64,000 bases of DNA from Bradyrhizobium niftali (GTDB lineage: Bacteria; Pseudomonadota; Alphaproteobacteria; Rhizobiales; Xanthobacteraceae): the NCBI RefSeq assembly GCF_004571025.1, contig NZ_SPQT01000035.1, positions 33,485 to 97,484 on the forward strand, read 5' to 3'. Within the stretch, counting starts at the first letter, position 1. Each line of letters starts with the position of its first letter. Of this stretch, positions 54,356 to 61,332 are shown in pieces. Both the position numbers and the translations under genes were made by a program. The notes below the pieces were generated by a model. The model worked only from the letters and a program-made list of their open reading frames with translations. It searched no databases and had not been told where the DNA came from.

Positions 54356-54519
54356 GAGATGCCAGGCGTTGGAACTTCGTCGCATCGCTCGCAGACCGAC
54401 GAACGGACGCCATGACACGCGACCTGCCAGGACGCTGCTCCGCCGTCTTCTCGCCCCCATTGTCATTCAGGGAGTAGGCGGGGCGGCGCTATGGTGGGCA
54501 TAGTTCCCAAAGGTTCCGC

Positions 54520-55548
54520 GTGATCGTCCGACATCTTTCACAACGCGACTCTCATCATTCTCCTTCGCGCCGCGCGCTCCTGCGCGGGCTTGTCTCGGCA
54601 GGCAGTGCTCTCGCGCTGGGCGGATGCGCAGGCTTGGGCGCGACCGGCGCGCGCTACGACGCGTCGTCCCTTTCCGCTGATCCCACACTGCTCGTCGCCA
54701 CCACACGAAAGCCCGTGAAGGGCGGCCGCACGAAACCCTGGTTCGGGCCTGAGCGCGCGACCGCAATGACGGTCGCGCGAGCAAGGCTGGTGGCGCCGGA
54801 CGAGAGCCGACTTTCCCTCGCCTCGGTCGGACTGGGCGATTGGCGCCTTGATCAGGTCGAACCGGTGCAAACCGAAATTGGCGATCTCCTTGCGCAGGGC
54901 GGCACGGGAGGAGACGTGCTGATCTATGTGCACGGCTTCAAGCAGACATTCGAGACGGCCGCGCTCGACGCCGCCCATCTCTCCGATGGGATCAAGTTCC
55001 GCGGCCGGACCATGGTGTTCTCCTGGCCCTCCAAGGCAGGATTGTTCGACTATGCCTATGACCGGGACAGTGCGATGTGGTCCCGCGACGATTTCGAACG
55101 CGTGCTCTCTTCCCTGGTGTCGACGTCAGGCGGCGGCCGCGTGCACATCGTTGCGCACAGCATGGGGACCATGCTGACGCTCGAGAGCCTGCGTCAGCTC
55201 TATGCGCGATACGGCGACACTGTCACGAGCAGGATCGGGACGGTCGTGTTTGCCGCACCCGACATCGACATGGACGTGTTCACGTCGGCGATCCACCGCA
55301 TCGGTCCGCTTGCCGGCAAGATCACCGTGATCGCCGCGACGAACGATCGCGCTCTGGCGCTGTCGGGACAAATCGCGGGTGGAATGACCAGGGTCGGCGC
55401 CGCCGAGAAGGCTGTCATCCAGCGGCTCGGCGTGCGCGTGGTCGATGCTTCCCAGGAAGGCTGGAGCATCATCAATCACGATCTGTTTCTATCGAGCGCG
55501 GAAGTGCAGCGGGAGATCCGCCGTTCGATCGACAGTACGGCCGCGTAA
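54520..55548 (+). CDS. Alpha/beta-hydrolase lipoprotein (DUF900-like)
   Basis: A 342-residue protein. RRALLRGLVSAGSALALGGC (residues about 17-36) combines a twin-arginine-like start with a lipobox ending GGC, so it is likely an outer-membrane or periplasmic lipoprotein. The hydrolase core has VLIYVHGFKQTFETAALDAA (oxyanion His-Gly), nucleophile HSMGT in RVHIVAHSMGTML, FAAPDIDMDVF with the Asp, and the late His in SIINHDLF. The substrate is unknown. The start is GTG 54520. Confidence 0.85.
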   Translation: MIVRHLSQRDSHHSPSRRALLRGLVSAGSALALGGCAGLGATGARYDASSLSADPTLLVATTRKPVKGGRTKPWFGPERATAMTVARARLVAPDESRLSLASVGLGDWRLDQVEPVQTEIGDLLAQGGTGGDVLIYVHGFKQTFETAALDAAHLSDGIKFRGRTMVFSWPSKAGLFDYAYDRDSAMWSRDDFERVLSSLVSTSGGGRVHIVAHSMGTMLTLESLRQLYARYGDTVTSRIGTVVFAAPDIDMDVFTSAIHRIGPLAGKITVIAATNDRALALSGQIAGGMTRVGAAEKAVIQRLGVRVVDASQEGWSIINHDLFLSSAEVQREIRRSIDSTAA

Positions 55549-55650
55549 GAACGTGCACTTGCGGCGCATTGTAGACTTCTCGATGGACGCGGGGCGCAGC
55601 GATGCCGCGCCTGCGCTTGGGTGGCGGTGAGGCGGCCAACCTCCACGATG

Positions 55651-55809
55651 TCAGAACAAGGCGGCCTTCAGGGCCTTTCCGTAGATCATCGCGGCCACGA
55701 GGGAGAGCAGCAGGCCCGCACCCGAGAAGATCATGATGATTTTCAGAGTTTCGACAGCGACGTTGATTCTCGTCGCACGGGATATCGCCCTTGCCAGTGC
55801 AGCCATCAT
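55651..55809 (-). CDS. Short single-TM membrane protein (52 aa)
   Basis: Read leftward from ATG 55809 (a second ATG follows at once), with GGAG 6 nt upstream, this encodes 52 residues with one TM helix (IFSGAGLLLSLVAAMIYGKA) after a basic N-terminus (RAISRATRINVAVE). A real but very small gene of unknown role. It lies 85 bp downstream of another small membrane protein gene (55940) on the same strand, with which it could form a pair. Confidence 0.6.
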   Translation of the reverse strand: MMAALARAISRATRINVAVETLKIIMIFSGAGLLLSLVAAMIYGKALKAALF

Positions 55810-55939
55810 CGCCAGCTCCGAACCAGGCCGCTCGTAGGCGAGGCCTAAGTTGATCTAGCGCCATTGGCCGCATTTGCGTGTGAAGCAGATTACAGGTGAT
55901 CTGGCCGGCTGCGCCGCCGCAATCGATCTTCAACCGAAA

Positions 55940-56155
55940 TCAGGCTGCCGCCCGTTTCGTTGCGCCTCGCGCGTGTTCAAAGGCCGGGGCCAGACGGTCG
56001 GGCGCGTCGGGCGCGAGCGGAACGCGTTCGTTCACGGCGACCTCGACCCGATTGCGGCCAAGCGCCTTCGCCGTGTAGAGCGCCTTGAGCGCGCCGAGCA
56101 GCACCATGACTGCCAGCATCAGCACGTAGATGGTCAGTATGTCGAGCAGCGGCAT
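55940..56155 (-). CDS. Short single-TM membrane protein (71 aa)
   Basis: From ATG 56155 (GGTGGGAACC just upstream) it encodes MPLLDILTIYVLMLAVMVLL (TM helix) followed by a cytoplasmic-style basic and Pro-rich tail (LYTAKALGRNRVEVAVNERV). No motif is recognised. Codon usage and ribosome-binding site support it. It is downstream of the methyltransferase gene on the same strand. Confidence 0.6.
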   Translation of the reverse strand: MPLLDILTIYVLMLAVMVLLGALKALYTAKALGRNRVEVAVNERVPLAPDAPDRLAPAFEHARGATKRAAA

Positions 56156-56272
56156 GGTTCCCACCCGGTCGCTCGCCTATACCAAGACACCGCTACGATT
56201 TGCTTTCGATGATTGGTAAACGTCGTCGTAACGTTCCGGGACTTCAATGCCGCATTCGCCCGCCGCGCCCGG

Positions 56273-56938
56273 TCACTCGAAATAGATGAATTCGTAATCG
56301 CCGGTGTAGCCGAGCTTTCCGTAGAGCCAGATCCATTCGGAGGTGTGCAGGATGGACTCCGCCGTCAGCGCCCAGCATTCGAGATTGTGCAGCTCGGCAA
56401 CGTTCCGGTAGCCCTCGACCATGACGAATTTGTTCTTGCCGACCCGCTCGATCTCCTTGAGCGCGGCATCGAGCTCGTAGAGCCTGAGATTGTGCAGGGT
56501 GCCGAGCGAGATGACGAGGTCGAAACTGTCGTCGCCATAGGGATAGGCGTCCTGGGCGCGATGATTGAACAAATACGGCCGCACCTGCTCGTGCGAACTC
56601 GCAAGACCGTGTTTGGAGATATCGAAGCCGGCCACCTTCAAGCCCGGCAGGATCTTTTGCATCTCGTACAGCAGGAAGCCCTTGCCGCAGCCGACGTCGA
56701 GCACGCTGGAGCCATCCTTCAGGCCATAGGTCTCGATCAGCGCCCTGGCGACCGGCGCCCAGCGCCCTTCGATGAAGCGGTAGCCGCCATAGCCGAAGCG
56801 ACGATCGCCATCCCAGTAATCGAACTCGTATTCCCGCGCCTTCAGCGAGCAGCCGATCTTGTCGTCGTTCATGCGCCCCATGTAGTCGCGCTTGGTCGCG
56901 CTATGCAGTGGCGTCACAATATTCAGTAGTCGTCCCAT
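56273..56938 (-). CDS. Class I SAM-dependent methyltransferase
   Basis: A 221-residue enzyme: motif I SSVLDVGCGKGFLLYEM (SAM glycine-rich loop), motif II AGFDISKHGL, motif III region FDLVISLGTLHNLRLYEL. The substrate is undetermined. ATG 56938 has GAGGG five nt upstream. It lies alone between the GST and small-membrane-protein genes. Confidence 0.87.
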   Translation of the reverse strand: MGRLLNIVTPLHSATKRDYMGRMNDDKIGCSLKAREYEFDYWDGDRRFGYGGYRFIEGRWAPVARALIETYGLKDGSSVLDVGCGKGFLLYEMQKILPGLKVAGFDISKHGLASSHEQVRPYLFNHRAQDAYPYGDDSFDLVISLGTLHNLRLYELDAALKEIERVGKNKFVMVEGYRNVAELHNLECWALTAESILHTSEWIWLYGKLGYTGDYEFIYFE

Positions 56939-57217
56939 TGAGCCCTCGGATTTCAACACGCGCTGAGATTGTCTTGACCGGCCTGGGGAGCCCAGCGTCG
57001 TGACCTGCGACTCGACCTAGCATTTGTGCTGACGATCGTCATTGTTTCAAATTAATGATCGTGCGGCGACGTCAACGACAACGTGCCGACGCGCACGACC
57101 GGCGTCAGCCGGTCGAGCATCGAAGGTTTGCTCCGCCGCACCGATGGAGAGCGTCATCGATGGAACGAGTTCGAACCCACCTGCTTCGACGCGACTTCGC
57201 GGTGGCGCTGCCCGATG

Positions 57218-57874
57218 TCAGGCGGACGCGTCGGCCGGCTCTGACATCGTCACCCGGTTCTTGACGCTCGGGCGCTCCTGCATCCGGGCGTACCAGGCGC
57301 GAAGAGCCTCGCACTCCGCGGGCACCGGCAGCTTCAGGAGGTCCGCAAAGATCAAGCCGCCGATGACCGCGATGTCGGCCATCGAGAAGGCTTCGCCGGC
57401 GACGAATGGCTGCTGTTTCAGAATGCCGTCGAAGTAGTGCATGCCTCTGACGGCCTTGTCGCGCTGACGCAAGCCCCACTCGGCGTTCTGATAGATCTCG
57501 ACCTCGGGCCCAAGCCCCGGCGTCGCGTGATGAAAGTACACGCTGATCGCGTCGAGCAGCTCCAGCTCGGCGCGCTTGTTCATCATGTGGATCACGCCCT
57601 TCTCGCGCGGCGTCCTGCCGGTGAGCACGGGCGCGCCGTCGAGCGCGTCGAGATATTCGGTGATGGCGGTGCATTCGCCGATGAAGGTGCCGTCCTCGAG
57701 CTCGAGCACCGGCAGCGTGCCCGAGTAGTTCTTGGCGAGGAATTCGGGTTTCTTGTGCTCGCCCTTGCGCAGGTTGACCGACACGAATGTGACGCGCGGC
57801 CGCAGGTTCTTCTCGGCGATGGCGATGCGGACGCGGGCCGGATAAGGGCCGGTGGCCCAATCATGAATCTTCAT
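57218..57874 (-). CDS. Glutathione S-transferase family protein
   Basis: A 218-residue two-domain protein. The thioredoxin-like N-domain (KIHDWATGPYPARVRIAIAE, NYSGTLPVLELEDGTFIGEC with the cis-Pro before V and E-C) binds glutathione, and a helical C-domain has PFVAGEAFSMADIAVIGGLI, the GST N-capping box. Its catalytic residue is uncertain because a Ser/Tyr/Cys at position 9-11 is not obvious. It is divergent from the TetR gene and flanked by a duplicated operator, so it is probably induced by an electrophilic or aromatic compound. A TetR-controlled GST fits detoxification of epoxides such as those the StyA-like enzyme would make, but they are 9 kb apart. Confidence 0.88.
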   Translation of the reverse strand: MKIHDWATGPYPARVRIAIAEKNLRPRVTFVSVNLRKGEHKKPEFLAKNYSGTLPVLELEDGTFIGECTAITEYLDALDGAPVLTGRTPREKGVIHMMNKRAELELLDAISVYFHHATPGLGPEVEIYQNAEWGLRQRDKAVRGMHYFDGILKQQPFVAGEAFSMADIAVIGGLIFADLLKLPVPAECEALRAWYARMQERPSVKNRVTMSEPADASA

Positions 57875-57893
57875 CGTTGAACCTCTTCGCTTT

Positions 57894-57969
57894 TATCTAC
57901 CTGCCACTTGGTAGGCAACTATAGCCTTCAAAACCTGGCGGTCAAAGCCTATCTGTCACTTGGTAGATA
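57894..57969. promoter_or_regulatory. Two related operators in the GST/tetR divergent promoter
   Basis: CTACCTGCCACTTGGTAG (57897-57914) and CTATCTGTCACTTGGTAG (within 57951-57966, extended to the dyad TATCT...AGATA at 57950-57969) agree at 16 of 18 bases and have inverted arms. They lie one near each gene, as for a TetR that represses both directions. Confidence 0.75.
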
Positions 57970-57990
57970 ACGAAGCGGTGAGGCGCCGAC

Positions 57991-58554
57991 ATGAGTTCCA
58001 GCGCGCGGGAAGCCATCCTGGCGGCCGCCAAACGCACCGCACAGGCGCACGGCTATGGCGGCCTGAACTTCCGCGACCTCGCCGCTGAAGTCGGCATCAA
58101 GGCCGCCAGCATCCACTATCATTTCCCGAGCAAGGCCGATCTCGGCGCGGCAGTCGCCAGACGCTACTGGGAGGACACCGCGGCGGCGCTCGAAGCCATG
58201 CTGGCCGAAACCCAGGATCCCCTGCGCTGCCTGCACCGCTATCCCGACGTCTTTCGCAAGGCGCTCGAGAACGGCAACCGCATGTGCCTGTGCAGCTTCA
58301 TGGCTGCCGAGCATGACGACCTGCCGGACGCGGTGAAGCGGGAGGTGCAGGCGTTTGCGGATGTGAATGTCGCCTGGCTGAGCAAGGTTCTGTCCGCTGC
58401 GGCGCTGGCCGGTTCCGAGGAGAGCGATCGGCGCGCACGCGCGATCTTCGCCGCTATCGCCGGCGCCCAGCTCCTGGCGCGGAGCCGGTCGGATCTCTCG
58501 CTCTACGACGCCTTGATCGACAGCTACCGCGCGGCCGGTCTGCTGCCGGCATAA
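57991..58554 (+). CDS. TetR-family regulator divergent from GST
   Basis: A 187-residue regulator: HTH at about 5-55 (ILAAAKRTAQAHGYGGLNFR, DLAAEVGIKAASIHYHFPSK), then a ligand domain with MCLCSFMAAEHDDLPDAVKR. Cys residues in RMCLCSF could make it thiol-responsive, which is speculative. It is expected to repress itself and the GST gene through the two operators at 57894-57969. Confidence 0.93.
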   Translation: MSSSAREAILAAAKRTAQAHGYGGLNFRDLAAEVGIKAASIHYHFPSKADLGAAVARRYWEDTAAALEAMLAETQDPLRCLHRYPDVFRKALENGNRMCLCSFMAAEHDDLPDAVKREVQAFADVNVAWLSKVLSAAALAGSEESDRRARAIFAAIAGAQLLARSRSDLSLYDALIDSYRAAGLLPA

Positions 58555-58745
58555 CGGATGGTTCCCGCGGGCCGCCCCCGATCACGCCATGAGAGTGGCG
58601 GCAATGCACGATTGCGTGCACCATGGCGGCCGATTCGAACTTCGTGGACGCCTGCGGCGCCCATCGTGGTGCCGCGGACGATTTCGGTGTCGGGGGAGGA
58701 CCTCATGCGTAAGCCCGAACGCAAGCTCGGCTAGCGTTGGCCGAA

Positions 58746-61040
58746 ATGCATCATCATGCAGCTTCTCACGATCCCGTCCTGGTCGCGTTATCGATTCTGA
58801 TCGCGGCCCTCGCCTCCTATACGGCGCTGGACTTGGCGACCCGAATGCGAGCTGCTTCGGGAAGGGCCCGCCGATCCTGGCTGGCAGCCGCTGCGATCGC
58901 CATGGGCGGCGGCATCTGGTCGATGCATTTCGTCGGCATGCTGGCCTTCAGCCTGCCTGGGATCGAGATCTCCTACGATTCATTCCTGACTCTGCTCTCG
59001 CTGGTCATTCCGATCGTCGTCGCCGCTGCCGCCTTTACCGTTGTCGGACGACGCCCGCAGGCGCTGCTCGCATCCGGCTTCGCGATGGGACTTGGCATCT
59101 CCGGCATGCACTATACCGGCATGGCCGCGATGCGGATGGCGGCCCTCATCCAATATGATCCCCGCTGGGTCGTGGCCTCGATCCTGATCGCGATCAGCGC
59201 CTCGATCGTGGCGCTCTGGCTCGCCTTTCGCAACACCAACGCGGTCCAGCGGCTGTTCGCGGGCCTGGTGATGGGCCTTGCGATCTCCGGCATGCACTAC
59301 GCCGCGATGCAAGGCGCCATGTTCGTGCCGACGAGCACCATGGCCCGGCAGGCAGGACATCTCGGCGTCGGTCAGGCGCCGCTCGCGTTCCTGCTCGCCG
59401 GCATCACCATCATGATCCTGAGCATCGGAATCGCGGCTGCCGTCTATGACAGGGCATCGGCGGAGCGCGCCCAACGCGAGGCCGACGCACTGAGGCGCAG
59501 CGAGGAACGCTTTCGGCTGCTGGTCGAAGGTATCGTCGACCACGCGATCTTCATGCTCGATCCGGACGGGCGCGTGGGCAACTGGAACCTCGGCGCGCGC
59601 CGGCTGATGGGCTATGGCGACGACATCGTCGGGACGAGCTACGCCATTTTTCACACCGAGGAAGATTGCGCGGCCGAGGCGCCCGCGCGCGCGCTCGTTG
59701 AAGCCGAGCGGGAGGGCAAGTCCGCCATCGAAGGCTGGCGGGTGCGCAAGGACGGCAGCCGCTTCTGGGCGGAGGCAACGATCGTCGCGATCCGGAACGA
59801 AAGCGGCGCAATCGCCGGCTTTGCCAAGATCGTACGCGACGTCAGCGAACGGAGACGGGCGCAGGAAGCGCTCGATCGCGCGCGCGAAGCACTGATGATG
59901 TCGCAGAAGATGGAGACCATCGGCCAGCTCACCGGCGGCGTGGCCCACGACTTCAACAACCTGCTGGCGGCCGTTCTCGGCAGCCTCGAGCTCTTGAAGA
60001 AGCGCCTGCCGACGGGCGATCCGAAGATCCAGCGCCTGGTGGAGAACGCGATGCAAGGCGCGGCGCGCGGCGCCTCCCTGACCCAGCGCATGCTCGCTTT
60101 CGCGCGCAAACAGCACCTCAAGCCGGCGGTCGTCGATGTCGGCGAGCTGGTGCACGGCATGGCGTCATTGCTGAAATTCGAAGCCGGAATTGCTGTCGAG
60201 ACCCGGTTCCCGATGCATCTGCCGAAGGTGAAGGTCGACGCCAACCAGCTCGAATTGGCGATCCTCAACCTCGCGGTCAACGCGCGTGATGCGATGCCGG
60301 ACGGCGGCCTGATCACCATCGCCGCGCACGAGGAGCAGGGCGAAGGCGGCCCTTCGAGCAGCGGTTATGTCGTGCTCTCGGTCAGCGACACGGGCTGCGG
60401 CATGAGCGACGAGATTCTCAAGCACGCCCAGGAGCCGTTCTTCACGACCAAGGGCGTCGGCAAAGGCACCGGGCTCGGCCTGTCGATGGTCCACGGACTG
60501 GCCGAGCAGTCCGGCGGCAGGCTCGTCCTGAAGAGCCGTCCCGGCGAGGGCACGACGGCCGACATCTGGCTGCCGATCGCCGAGGCGACCGTGGAGCCGG
60601 ACCCGCGTACGGCGGCTCCGGCACCCGTAGCCCGGGCCAGCCGGCAGCTTTCCGTGCTCGTCGTCGACGACGACCTCCTGGTGCTCGAGAACACGGCAGC
60701 GATGCTGGAGGATCTCGGGCACATCGTGGTCGAGGCGCGCTCGGGCGACGAGGCACTGGCTTTGCTCCGCCGCACGCGCACCGTCGACCTGGTCGTGACC
60801 GACTATGCCATGCCCGGCATGACCGGCCTGCAGCTTGCCGGCGCCATCGCTGCGGAGCGCCCGGAGACGGTCATCCTCCTCAGCACGGGATACGCGGACC
60901 TCCCGAGCGACGCGCGGTCCAGCCTGCCGCGCCTGGCAAAACCGTTCGACCAGGCCGCACTTGCGAAGGCGATCGAGGCGGCGATGGGCGAGGACGAGCC
61001 GGCCGGATCCGTCGTCGCGTTCCGGCCGAAGAGCGCATGA
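58746..61040 (+). CDS. MHYT-PAS hybrid sensor histidine kinase with receiver
   Basis: About 764 residues. Seven N-terminal TM helices carry three MHYT-type motifs (SMHFVGML, GISGMHYTGMA, AISGMHYAAMQ), proposed to bind copper or sense O2, CO or NO. Next come a PAS domain (about 250-370), HisKA with His401 in GGVAHDFNN, HATPase (NLAVNARDAMPDGG; GTGLGLSMVHG), and a C-terminal receiver with Asp686 in VVTDYAMPG. No partner regulator is adjacent. ATG 58746 is preferred to TTG 58737; neither has a good ribosome-binding site. Confidence 0.92.
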   Translation: MHHHAASHDPVLVALSILIAALASYTALDLATRMRAASGRARRSWLAAAAIAMGGGIWSMHFVGMLAFSLPGIEISYDSFLTLLSLVIPIVVAAAAFTVVGRRPQALLASGFAMGLGISGMHYTGMAAMRMAALIQYDPRWVVASILIAISASIVALWLAFRNTNAVQRLFAGLVMGLAISGMHYAAMQGAMFVPTSTMARQAGHLGVGQAPLAFLLAGITIMILSIGIAAAVYDRASAERAQREADALRRSEERFRLLVEGIVDHAIFMLDPDGRVGNWNLGARRLMGYGDDIVGTSYAIFHTEEDCAAEAPARALVEAEREGKSAIEGWRVRKDGSRFWAEATIVAIRNESGAIAGFAKIVRDVSERRRAQEALDRAREALMMSQKMETIGQLTGGVAHDFNNLLAAVLGSLELLKKRLPTGDPKIQRLVENAMQGAARGASLTQRMLAFARKQHLKPAVVDVGELVHGMASLLKFEAGIAVETRFPMHLPKVKVDANQLELAILNLAVNARDAMPDGGLITIAAHEEQGEGGPSSSGYVVLSVSDTGCGMSDEILKHAQEPFFTTKGVGKGTGLGLSMVHGLAEQSGGRLVLKSRPGEGTTADIWLPIAEATVEPDPRTAAPAPVARASRQLSVLVVDDDLLVLENTAAMLEDLGHIVVEARSGDEALALLRRTRTVDLVVTDYAMPGMTGLQLAGAIAAERPETVILLSTGYADLPSDARSSLPRLAKPFDQAALAKAIEAAMGEDEPAGSVVAFRPKSA

Positions 61041-61332
61041 AGGCCTGATGATGAATGGCGCGCCATCCGGAACAAAACCACGAACTCCTACACTGTTGAA
61101 ACTCCTTGTGATGTTGCAAGTGCTCACGGCGCAGCGACCCTCGCCGCCGACTTCGGCCTTAAGCACGCCTCATAACTCTGCGCGCCATGGCAGCTTCGGG
61201 GTGCTAGTATCGTGAAGGCCGCAAGACCGACGCGATTGAAATACGGTCGAGACGATGGCGCGCGCAGAGACGCACTCCAAAAACAACGCCTGACCGCATT
61301 TGCGGTTCGTCGGCCGGGATATGGAGGACGCT
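61041..61332. other. Intergenic region before NAD-glutamate dehydrogenase
   Basis: About 290 bp, presumed to carry the gdh promoter. ATGGCGCGCCAT (61055-61066) is a perfect 12-bp palindrome just past the kinase stop and could act in termination or as an operator; no gene is apparent. Confidence 0.4.

Noticed and set aside
55445..55630. 61-codon frame ending APALGWR at the 3' side of the hydrolase gene
   Set aside because: It overlaps the hydrolase coding region in another frame and shows no independent start signal; its ending only echoes the LLM gene end.
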